From CAZSBB01 sp964605235 (GTDB lineage Bacteria; Planctomycetota; Phycisphaerae; Phycisphaerales; Phycisphaeraceae), in assembly GCA_964605235.1 (NCBI GenBank), contig CAZSBB010000029.1, positions 25,131 through 89,130 on the forward strand: 64,000 nt of DNA, in the 5' to 3' direction. This document shows positions 27,274 through 34,370 of this stretch, piece by piece (position 1 is the stretch's first letter; every line of letters starts with the position of its first letter). The notes beneath the pieces were generated by a model, which saw nothing but the letters and a program-made list of their open reading frames with translations, was not told the origin of the DNA and ran no database searches. Made by a program: the position numbers and the translations under genes.

Positions 27274-27365
27274 CCTCGCGCTGTCCAATCCTCCATTTAC
27301 AGCCATAATGACATGCTCGATCACAAACCGCCACCCGCTGGCAAACCTGGCACAGGAACCCCATC

Positions 27366-28934
27366 ATGCCCACCGCGCCCACGCGAAAGAAAACCACCAA
27401 AGCCACCCCTGAGGCTGCGAAGATCGGTCACGCCGCCCACACCAAAGCCGCCGACTCGCAGAAGGGCCTGCCCGGCGAAATCCTCCGCCCCATCGTCATC
27501 ACCTTCATGGGCGCCGGCTCAAACTTCTGCTCCACCCTCACCCGCGACGTGCTGCGCATTCCCGGCGCGGAAAAACACGGCGGCGAATTCCGGCTCTGCG
27601 ACATCGACCCCAAACGGCTCAAGATGATGCACAAGGTGGTGCAGACCCTCATCGACAAAATGGGCTTGAGCAAGCAATGGAAGGTGCGCTCGGGCGCTGA
27701 ACGCCGCAAGCTCCTGCCCGGCTCCACCTATGCCGTGTGCTGTGTGGAAGTCTCCGGCGTCGCGTGCGTGGCGTACGACAACGACATTCCGCTCAAGTAC
27801 GGCATCGACCAGTGCATCGGCGACACCGTCGGCCCCGGTGGTTTGTTCAAGGGTCTGCGCACCGTGCCGGTCTTCCTGGACATCCTGCGCGACATGGCGG
27901 AACTGTGCCCCGGCGCGATCATGCTCAACTACACCAACCCCATGAGCATGCTCTGCCTCGCCGCCGGCCGCGCGGTGCCGGAGGTGCAGGTGGTCGGCCT
28001 GTGCCATTCGGTGCAGGGCACCAGTCATCTGCTGGCGCGCTATGCCGAGGTGCCCTACAGCGAAATGGACTGGGACTGTGCCGGCATCAATCATCTGGCG
28101 TGGTTCACCAAGCTGCGGCATAACGGACAGGACCTGTACCCCCGGCTGATCAGGAAATTCCAGGCCGAGATCGCTGCGGGCATCAAGGAAGCCCAGGCCG
28201 GCCTGGCGCTGCACGACAGCACCGACGGCACCATGATGGCGCAGGTCAAGAAGTACCAGCAGGAAGACCTGATCCGCAAGGACATGTGCGTCAACTTCGG
28301 CGCCTTCATCACCGAGAGCAGCGGGCATCTGTCCGAGTATCTGCCTTACTACCGCAAGAGCGACGCCGGCCGGCAACTGCTGCGGCTGTGCTACCACGGC
28401 GGCAGCCGGTTCTATGCCACCAACTGGCCCACCTGGCGCCAGCGCGCCGACGCTCACCGCGCCAAGCTGGTCAGCGGCGAAGAGCAGATCAATCTGGATC
28501 GCTCCTGGGAATATGCTTCGTGGATCATCGAAGCCCGCGAGAAGGACAGTCCCTTCCGCATTTATGGCAACGTCATGAACGCCGCCACCGTGCCCCAGGG
28601 CCAAAACCGCGGGCGGAGCTTCGGCGAAGCGGGCAAGCTCATCACCAACCTGCCCGGCGACGCGGCGGTGGAAGTTGCCTGCATGATCGACCGCAACGGC
28701 GTCAACCCCACGCGCTTCGGCGCGCTGCCCGCGCAGATGGCGCACATCTGCGCCTCCAACATGGCGTTCTTCGACCTGGCGGCCACCGCCATCATCGAGA
28801 AGAGCAAGGAGGCGGCGGCCCACGCTCTGATGCTCGATCCGCTCAGCGCCGCCGTCTGCACGCCCGCGGAAATCCGCGCCATGACCATGGAACTGTTCAA
28901 GGCCGAGAAGGAATTCCTGCCGGGTTACAAATGA
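27366..28934 (+). CDS. Glycoside hydrolase family 4 (alpha-galactosidase/6-phospho-glycosidase type)
   Basis: 522 aa. After about 45 Lys/Ala-rich residues, the NAD-binding Rossmann loop IVITFMGAGSNFCSTLTRDV starts the GH4 fold, followed by FRLCDIDPKRL. The metal-site residues are in VVGLCHSVQGT (Cys-His) and CAGINHLAWF. LNYTNPMSML is another conserved block. GH4 enzymes use NAD+ and Mn2+ with an oxidation-elimination mechanism, acting on alpha-galactosides, alpha-glucuronides or phosphorylated disaccharides. No PTS permease is nearby, so an unphosphorylated substrate is a bit more likely. The N-terminal extension may be a mis-called start. Confidence 0.87.
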   Translation: MPTAPTRKKTTKATPEAAKIGHAAHTKAADSQKGLPGEILRPIVITFMGAGSNFCSTLTRDVLRIPGAEKHGGEFRLCDIDPKRLKMMHKVVQTLIDKMGLSKQWKVRSGAERRKLLPGSTYAVCCVEVSGVACVAYDNDIPLKYGIDQCIGDTVGPGGLFKGLRTVPVFLDILRDMAELCPGAIMLNYTNPMSMLCLAAGRAVPEVQVVGLCHSVQGTSHLLARYAEVPYSEMDWDCAGINHLAWFTKLRHNGQDLYPRLIRKFQAEIAAGIKEAQAGLALHDSTDGTMMAQVKKYQQEDLIRKDMCVNFGAFITESSGHLSEYLPYYRKSDAGRQLLRLCYHGGSRFYATNWPTWRQRADAHRAKLVSGEEQINLDRSWEYASWIIEAREKDSPFRIYGNVMNAATVPQGQNRGRSFGEAGKLITNLPGDAAVEVACMIDRNGVNPTRFGALPAQMAHICASNMAFFDLAATAIIEKSKEAAAHALMLDPLSAAVCTPAEIRAMTMELFKAEKEFLPGYK

Positions 28935-29000
28935 GTGATAGCTCCCGGCGGAGGGGAGTTGTGGGTCAGGGGGGAAAGGCGAGTCCGGCCGGCGCGACCA

Positions 29001-29243
29001 TCAATTGTTCGCGTCGGCCGGCTTGCGTTCCCGCTTGAGCAGCGCGACGTGTTCGGCGGCATGCCAGACGCCTTTGCCGCGCGACTGGTGCGCCGGACGC
29101 AACCGCACGAAATGCGTGCCGAAGTCCTCGGCAATCTCATGCACCTTGGCGGTCACATTGTCGGAGAGAATCCGCACCAGGTCCCCCACCATCACGGTCT
29201 GCCCGCCCTGGTCCATGGCCGCTTCCATCGATTTCATCACCAC
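29001..29243 (-). CDS. Small hypothetical protein
   Basis: 80 aa from an ATG at 29243; a second ATG at 29216 (MDQGG) is possible. The middle is a compact basic module, GDLVRILSDNVTAKVHEIAE followed by DFGTHFVRLRPAHQ, with a spacing of strands like an SH3-type barrel, but I recognise no family. It stands alone and convergent with GH4. An imperfect hairpin (GCCGGC arms, 28988-29022) overlaps its C-terminal codons and may end transcription. Moderate doubt that it is a gene. Confidence 0.45.
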   Translation of the reverse strand: MVMKSMEAAMDQGGQTVMVGDLVRILSDNVTAKVHEIAEDFGTHFVRLRPAHQSRGKGVWHAAEHVALLKRERKPADANN

Positions 29244-29360
29244 AACCTTCCGGCTTGCTCAACCACACACAACCCGCCCGCGCCCACAGCGACACGCGGG
29301 ACATAGGCAATCCTAGGCGCGCAGGTCGTCGAAAATCCAGTGAGCGCGAGATTCGTGCTT

Positions 29361-29441
29361 TGTAGGTCCGGACTGGCCCGGACATGACTACCACACAGCG
29401 CCATTTTTGTCCTGGCCAGCCCGGCCCCCGGATGGCCTACA
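29361..29441. repeat. Imperfect inverted repeat TGTAGGTCCGGACTGGCC
   Basis: Arms TGTAGGTCCGGACTGGCC (29361-29378) and, in reverse complement, GGCCAGCCCGG...GGCCTACA (29415-29441). The right arm runs into the stop codon of the amidohydrolase gene. This resembles a dispersed planctomycete motif (recollection, not tested). Confidence 0.55.
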
Positions 29442-30135
29442 GCAGCGCCGCCAGCGCATCCCCCACCGCGCGGGTTAATCCAGCGGGAAACGCACCGTTT
29501 CCACCCACAAACTTCTGGTTCAGCTCCAACTCCAACCCCGCATAATCCGCATCGCCAAAACGTCGGCGCAGCCAGGTGGTCAAGCCATCGGCGGCGCCCC
29601 GGTAGGGTTGGTTGCGGCGGACCTGCCAGGTTTCCAGCCACGGCAGCATGGCGCTGACCACCGCGCGCTCGGCATGTCGCTGGGGGTCGTACAGCAGGCC
29701 GATCTCCACTTGCCGTTCGATGCCGTCGAACACCGGGGTGAAGGAGTGCAAGCCCACATGCACCACCCGTCGGCCGGCGCGCTGGGCGGCGGCGATGCAC
29801 TGCTCGACCTGCTGCCGATGCGGCTGATAGTGGGCGGCGAGGATGTGCTGGCGTTCCTCGGCGGGCAGCGGGCGGGTGATGAAAGAGAACAGGTCGCGGT
29901 GATGTGGCGAACGGTTGAGTTCCACCAGCAGGCGCGTGGTGGTGCTGGCGATCAGCGGGCAATTGAGCCGGCGCGCCAGCTTGCGTCCCAGGCGCAGCGT
30001 GCCGGGGTCCCAGCCGCGATGGCTCGCCAGCAGGTGGACATGCTCGGCAAACAAGGGCGCCCAGCGTCGGGGCACGCGGTGGCCGCCGTGCTCACAGGTC
30101 AACAGCAACAGTGGACGTGATGCGGCCCGGCCCAT
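29437..30135 (-). CDS. N-formylglutamate amidohydrolase-family protein
   Basis: 232 aa. The family blocks are LLLTCEHGGHRVPRRW, the HRGWDPGTLRLGR segment, STTTRLLVELNRSPHH and RVVHVGLHSFTPVF, which carry the metal and substrate residues (Glu, His, Arg). Enzymes of this fold remove a formyl or acyl group from glutamate or related gamma-amides. It starts 15 nt after the stop of the GCS2-type ligase and is the last gene of a four-gene operon, so its substrate is probably made or modified by the upstream enzymes rather than formylglutamate from histidine breakdown. Confidence 0.87.
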   Translation of the reverse strand: MGRAASRPLLLLTCEHGGHRVPRRWAPLFAEHVHLLASHRGWDPGTLRLGRKLARRLNCPLIASTTTRLLVELNRSPHHRDLFSFITRPLPAEERQHILAAHYQPHRQQVEQCIAAAQRAGRRVVHVGLHSFTPVFDGIERQVEIGLLYDPQRHAERAVVSAMLPWLETWQVRRNQPYRGAADGLTTWLRRRFGDADYAGLELELNQKFVGGNGAFPAGLTRAVGDALAALL

Positions 30136-30150
30136 GACGGCTCCTGCACG

Positions 30151-31470
30151 CTAAACGTCAAACACGTGCAACTCGGCGGCACACCGCGCGAGTCGGCTGT
30201 ACACGCCCCGCAAAGCCGTGCGCTCAGGGGTGTGCGGCAACGCGCGCAGCAGCCGGCGCGCCAGTGGGCCATGCTCCAGCAGCGCATCGAGTTGGAGCGG
30301 ATACGCATCCACATCCGGCTGTCCCAGTTGCCGCGCGCTCTGCACCAGATGCCGCCACAGCTCACCCGCCGAGCAACTGGAGCTGCGGGTGTAGCCGAAC
30401 ATTTTGAGGTACGCCGGGTCGTCGATCACCGCGGCGTCAGCGTCCCGAATACAGCGTTCGAGCAGGTTCGCCAGCGGGTCCACCGCCCACGCCTGCTGGG
30501 ACGCCAGATCGCTCCACTGCTCGGCCGCCAGCAGTTTGAGCGTGGCGAGAATGGCGGAAGCGACGGCGAAATCCGCGCGGGGGCACTCCTGCACATCCAG
30601 CACGCGAATCTCAATGGAATAGCGCTGAAAGCGGGCGATCGCGCCGCGGGCGTTGACCCATTCGTCCTGCAGCACGCCCTGGGGATCATGCGGCGCGACA
30701 TCCTGATACACCTGCGCCAGCAGCGCGTGGTAGTCGTCCATGCGGAAGACTGGCTCAGGAATCACGCGCCCGGTGATGCTGGGAATCCGCTGGCAGTTGT
30801 GGCGGTACACCTCCAGCCGATTGTCCAGCAGGCCGGTGGGCTGACCATCCATCACCGGCGAGCTGGCGGCCAGCGCGGGCATGATGGGCATGAGCAGCCG
30901 AATGGCGGCATGGAGCCGGCCGAACTCGTCGTCATTGCTGAAGGGCAGGTTCAGATGCAGGCTCTGGAGGTTCGACCAGCCGTGGCCCTGGCAATTGAAG
31001 ATGCGGTCGAAAGCGTGATAAATCTCGGTCTGCTCGTGGTCCCACAGGCGGGTTTCGCGGTGCGGGTCCATCCACGGGTGCATCGCGCCGGGCAGGATGC
31101 AGGCGTTGAGTTTGGCGAGGTGCTGCTGGGCGCGGGACAGGTGGGCTTCAAAACGCTGCGCCCAGCCGTGCAGGGCGGGAATCGGCTCAGGGGTTTTGAA
31201 CTCGACCACATGCTGGACCAGTTCGTTGGACCAGCCGATGTCGTCATAATCAAACCCGGAGGTGGGGCTGCCGTGCTCGGCGGCGAGCAGGTCGGCGCAC
31301 ACCGGGCGCACATCGAGCGTCTGGCGGTCGACGATGCCGTATTCCAGCTCGACGCCGACGACTTCAAACAGTCGGAACCGAGGCTTTGCCGCGGGTTCGT
31401 TTGGTTCCGTTGCCGGCGGCGGCGCGGAGGGCTTCGATGCGCCGGACGAAGGATTGGATGATGCGGTCAT
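30151..31470 (-). CDS. GCS2-type glutamate-cysteine ligase family protein
   Basis: 439 aa. The ligase core begins at FRLFEVVGVELEYGIVDR (acidic Mg/ATP residues) and contains GHGWSNLQSLHLNLPF, LLDNRLEVYRHNCQRI and the C-terminal RYSIEIRVLDVQECPRAD. This is the YbdK/EgtA-like GCS2 group, which makes an amide bond to the gamma-carboxylate of glutamate or of a similar acid with ATP. A Pro/Ser-rich N-terminus of about 25 residues lies in a 107-bp overlap with the upstream RimK-like gene, read in a different frame. No ATG lies between that overlap and the core, so the overlap may be real. Confidence 0.85.
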   Translation of the reverse strand: MTASSNPSSGASKPSAPPPATEPNEPAAKPRFRLFEVVGVELEYGIVDRQTLDVRPVCADLLAAEHGSPTSGFDYDDIGWSNELVQHVVEFKTPEPIPALHGWAQRFEAHLSRAQQHLAKLNACILPGAMHPWMDPHRETRLWDHEQTEIYHAFDRIFNCQGHGWSNLQSLHLNLPFSNDDEFGRLHAAIRLLMPIMPALAASSPVMDGQPTGLLDNRLEVYRHNCQRIPSITGRVIPEPVFRMDDYHALLAQVYQDVAPHDPQGVLQDEWVNARGAIARFQRYSIEIRVLDVQECPRADFAVASAILATLKLLAAEQWSDLASQQAWAVDPLANLLERCIRDADAAVIDDPAYLKMFGYTRSSSCSAGELWRHLVQSARQLGQPDVDAYPLQLDALLEHGPLARRLLRALPHTPERTALRGVYSRLARCAAELHVFDV

Positions 31471-32872
31471 AGAGTTCGTCCTTGAGATGTCCGTCCTCGA
31501 AGCCGGCGTCGAGGCTGGGGTTGTCGTTGACTTCCATGACCACGACCTTGCTGCCGATCTGTTTGAGGTCCACGCCGTAGAGCCCATCGCCCATGAGCCG
31601 GGCGGCTTTGACGGCGGTGGCGATCACCTTGGGAGGCGCTTGCTCCACCGGCATGGTGATGGTGCGGCCCCAGTCGTCCTTGCCGTCTTCGGTGTCCCGG
31701 CGAATCTGCCAATGCTTACGCGCCATGAAGTATTGGCAGGCATAGATCGCCTGCCCGTCGAGCACGCCCACGCGCCAGTCGAAATCCGTGGGCACAAAAC
31801 CCTGGGCGATGATCAGGTCCGAGTTGTCCAGCAGTTCCTCGACCTTCTGCGCCAGGTCCTCGGGCGTCTCGGCTTTGACCACGCCGATGGAAAACGCGCT
31901 GTCGGGCTGCTTGAGCACGCAGGGCAACCCCAGCTCTTTGGCGATCTGGTCGGCGTTGTCCTTGTGCACGATCATGGTCGGAGGGATCGGCACCTTGTGC
32001 ATGGTCAGGCATTCCGCCAGGAACACCTTGTTGCAGCAGCGGGCGATGCTGGTGGGATCGTCCATGACCGCCATGCGTTCGGCCTCGGCGCGGCGGGCGA
32101 AGCGATAGGTGTAATGATTGACGGCGGTGGTGGTGCGGATGAACAGGGCGTCGAACTCGCCGAGCCGACCAAAGTCGTCGCGGGTGATCAGTTCCGTGCC
32201 GACTTCGGCGCGTTCGGCGGCTTCACGGAACTTGCGGATCGCCGGCTCATCTGAGGGCGGGTGCTCCTCGGTGGGATCGACCAGGATCGCCAGGTGGTAG
32301 CGATACGGCTTGGTCGCCCGGCCGGACCACTGCCGCCGGCGGAAATACTCGGTGGCGGCTTCGATCACCGCGGGGCGATGGCTGTCAGGAATTTCACTGC
32401 CGCTGATGGCGCGAATGCTCTGGAGCTGCCAGGTGTGCTTCTTGACGAACGTCACCCGCAGCATGGGGCATTGGAACCGGCCAAAGAGCTTGAGGCCCAG
32501 CGCCCGGTCGCGTTCGGCGAGGGTGCGCCCGAAGTAAATGCTCAGGGTGAACTCGTTGCTCTTGATCGGCCGCAGCGTGCGCTGCATGAGCTGGTCGAGA
32601 TCGTCGGCGACGGCGCGGGAGAGCGTGGCGCTGCGCAGATCCTGGATGGTGACGATGTCCGGCTGGGGGTGATGCCGACGCGCTTCCGCCAGCAGGGACA
32701 CGTAGTAACCCAGGCTCTGGTAGGCATACGAACGGCAGAGGTTGAACACGCGGGTGTTCTTGAGCGCGTTGTATTTGGGGTCGGTCAGGTACTGCCGCGC
32801 CGCGACCACTTCCACGCCGGGGATATGGACCGGCCAGTTTTCCTGGTTGTTGACCACGAGCAGAATGGGCAT
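31364..32872 (-). CDS. RimK-like ATP-grasp ligase with N-terminal RLAN-type domain
   Basis: 502 aa. Residues ~1-240 form the helper domain often found before RimK-type ATP-grasps (MPILLVVNNQENWPVHIPGV, FNLCRSYAYQSLGYYVSLL). Residues ~270-480 are the ATP-grasp: DDPTSIARCCNKVFLAE, PTMIVHKDN, LPCVLKQPDSAFSIGV and the metal-binding EVNDNPSLDAG. Such enzymes join a carboxylate to an amine through an acyl phosphate, e.g. adding Glu residues to a peptide or metabolite. It is separated by one base from the upstream C39-like peptidase and overlaps the downstream GCS2 gene, so the three are co-translated. The RLAN assignment is from memory of the family. Confidence 0.87.
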   Translation of the reverse strand: MPILLVVNNQENWPVHIPGVEVVAARQYLTDPKYNALKNTRVFNLCRSYAYQSLGYYVSLLAEARRHHPQPDIVTIQDLRSATLSRAVADDLDQLMQRTLRPIKSNEFTLSIYFGRTLAERDRALGLKLFGRFQCPMLRVTFVKKHTWQLQSIRAISGSEIPDSHRPAVIEAATEYFRRRQWSGRATKPYRYHLAILVDPTEEHPPSDEPAIRKFREAAERAEVGTELITRDDFGRLGEFDALFIRTTTAVNHYTYRFARRAEAERMAVMDDPTSIARCCNKVFLAECLTMHKVPIPPTMIVHKDNADQIAKELGLPCVLKQPDSAFSIGVVKAETPEDLAQKVEELLDNSDLIIAQGFVPTDFDWRVGVLDGQAIYACQYFMARKHWQIRRDTEDGKDDWGRTITMPVEQAPPKVIATAVKAARLMGDGLYGVDLKQIGSKVVVMEVNDNPSLDAGFEDGHLKDELYDRIIQSFVRRIEALRAAAGNGTKRTRGKASVPTV

Positions 32873-32873
32873 G

Positions 32874-33599
32874 TCAGGCGCCGATCGTAGGAGGCGGAGT
32901 CAAAATCAGCAGCTTGGCGTCGTAGGTCACGATGCCCAGCAGGATCGCGCCGATGAGGCGCCAGATGTCGACTTCATAATAGTGACTGCCGGCAGGATTG
33001 CCGGGCATGGGTTTGGGAGTGGGGTCGGCGATGCTCACGCGGGTCAGGTCGTCGCTGATGCCCCGCAGCACGACAAAGTGACCCACCGGCTCGCCGGCGA
33101 CGTCGTCGTCCTGACAGTTCTCGGGACGCTCGCGCATGGAGCGGTAGAGCCAGGTCTGACTCAGGCCGACGATGATCGGCGTGCGGGGGCGCAGCAGGTC
33201 GGCCAGCAACTCGGGCCGCAAGTCTTCCATGAACAGCTTGCCCCCGAGGTCGAGGTAATTGACATACGCTGCGCACGCCAGCCGCATCTTGTGGCCACGG
33301 TGGGCGCGGCGCTGGGCGTCGAGTCGCTGGCGCATGTCCGGGGCATTGGGCCCGAACCAGGTGGGATCGAAGAGCTGGAGATTGCAGGTGTAGATGGTCG
33401 CCGAGTAGCCCCGGGTCAGGGCGTCGAGCGCGAGCATGACCGCCAGCGTGCCGCCGTCGGGGTTGCGGGTGATGGAGTTGACCACTTCCTCAAAGGACAA
33501 GTCCAGCCCGAAATGGTGGTACAGACTGTGCAGACACGACGGCCCACAGGTGGTGTCGTTGGGCTGCGGCGTGATGTGGAAGTCAATCAGCGGGGGCAT
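32874..33599 (-). CDS. C39-like cysteine peptidase
   Basis: 241 aa. It has the papain-like triad positions of C39-type peptidases: Cys in NDTTCGPSCLHSLYHH near residue 19, His in VGHFVVLRGI and Asp in SIADPTP. There is no signal peptide or transmembrane part and no ABC transporter fusion, unlike bacteriocin exporters. It is the first gene of the peptidase/ATP-grasp/GCS2/amidohydrolase operon and probably cuts or trims a peptide that the two ligases act on, or hydrolyses the product. Confidence 0.85.
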   Translation of the reverse strand: MPPLIDFHITPQPNDTTCGPSCLHSLYHHFGLDLSFEEVVNSITRNPDGGTLAVMLALDALTRGYSATIYTCNLQLFDPTWFGPNAPDMRQRLDAQRRAHRGHKMRLACAAYVNYLDLGGKLFMEDLRPELLADLLRPRTPIIVGLSQTWLYRSMRERPENCQDDDVAGEPVGHFVVLRGISDDLTRVSIADPTPKPMPGNPAGSHYYEVDIWRLIGAILLGIVTYDAKLLILTPPPTIGA

Positions 33600-33692
33600 G
33601 GGTTAAGCACTGGTCCGACCCGCCAGCGGCGTGTCGGGATGGCGAATGGGGCGATATTCTACCGAGTGTCAACCGTTGCGGAAGGGCCGGCA

Positions 33693-34292
33693 ATGCCGCT
33701 GCTGATCGACTGCTACAACCTGCTGCACGCCCCCAAGCCGCCGCCGCTGGCGGGATTGGACGCCGCCGGTCTGTGCTGGCTGCTGGCGCGCAGTCGCTGG
33801 GCGACGCAGGGGGTGACGGTGGTGTGCGATGGCCACGTCGGGCCGCTGGGTTTGACGCAATCGCCCGAACCGAGCATCGAGCTGATTTACAGCGGCAATC
33901 GCAGCGCTGACGATGTGGTGATTGATCTGATCCAGGCCCACAGCGCCCCGCGCCGGCTGACCGTGGTCAGCACCGATCGGCAGATCCGTGCGGCCGCACG
34001 CCGGCGTCGCGCCCGCGCGGTCACCGCCGCCGAGTTCATTGGCGAGCTGACCCGCCTTGCCGTGGCGCTGCAACAGCGGGGCACCAGCGCGCCGGCTGCG
34101 TCACCGGGGGATGCGCCCGGGCTGAGCACCAGTCAGTGGCTCCGCACGTTCGGCTTCGCCGAGGAAGCCCGGCAGGCGGAGGAGGACCGTCGGCACCCCA
34201 CCCGGCGGTCGGAATTGACCGATGACAATGAGGCCGCGATTGATGAATGGTTGCGCGGACAGGTGGATGGTGAGTTGACGGACGACCCGTGA
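33693..34292 (+). CDS. YacP-like NYN-domain (PIN-like) predicted RNase
   Basis: 199 aa. The N-terminus PLLIDCYNLLHAPK has the conserved Asp and Asn-Leu of NYN nucleases; VVCDGHV, RSADDVVIDLIQ (two Asp) and LTVVSTDRQIRAAARRR complete the acidic site. Such domains are predicted metal-dependent ribonucleases; YacP/Rae1 cleaves mRNA at the ribosome. The C-terminal ~70 residues are a charged tail. Start at the ATG at 33693 after GAAGGG; a longer frame reaches back to 32742 over the opposite-strand operon and is ignored. Confidence 0.85.
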   Translation: MPLLIDCYNLLHAPKPPPLAGLDAAGLCWLLARSRWATQGVTVVCDGHVGPLGLTQSPEPSIELIYSGNRSADDVVIDLIQAHSAPRRLTVVSTDRQIRAAARRRRARAVTAAEFIGELTRLAVALQQRGTSAPAASPGDAPGLSTSQWLRTFGFAEEARQAEEDRRHPTRRSELTDDNEAAIDEWLRGQVDGELTDDP

Positions 34293-34299
34293 GCTTCGT

Positions 34300-34357
34300 G
34301 GCGCTCGCACAGCGAGCCCTACCAATGGCGCGCTCGTCGGGCGGCTGTGCGAGCGCC
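34300..34357. repeat. Inverted repeat GGCGCTCGCACAGC
   Basis: GGCGCTCGCACAGC at 34300-34313 and its reverse complement at 34344-34357. The left flank continues GAGCCCTAC. A related copy is at 62557-62616. Confidence 0.75.
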
Positions 34358-34370
34358 GGCGGATTCCAGT

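Noticed and set aside
27519..28823. Open frame of about 430 codons antisense to GH4
   Set aside because: GH4 motifs on the plus strand are clear; the antisense frame has none.
32742..33692. Upstream extension of the YacP-like frame
   Set aside because: Antisense to the C39-like peptidase gene; the NYN domain begins exactly at the ATG at 33693 with a ribosome site.
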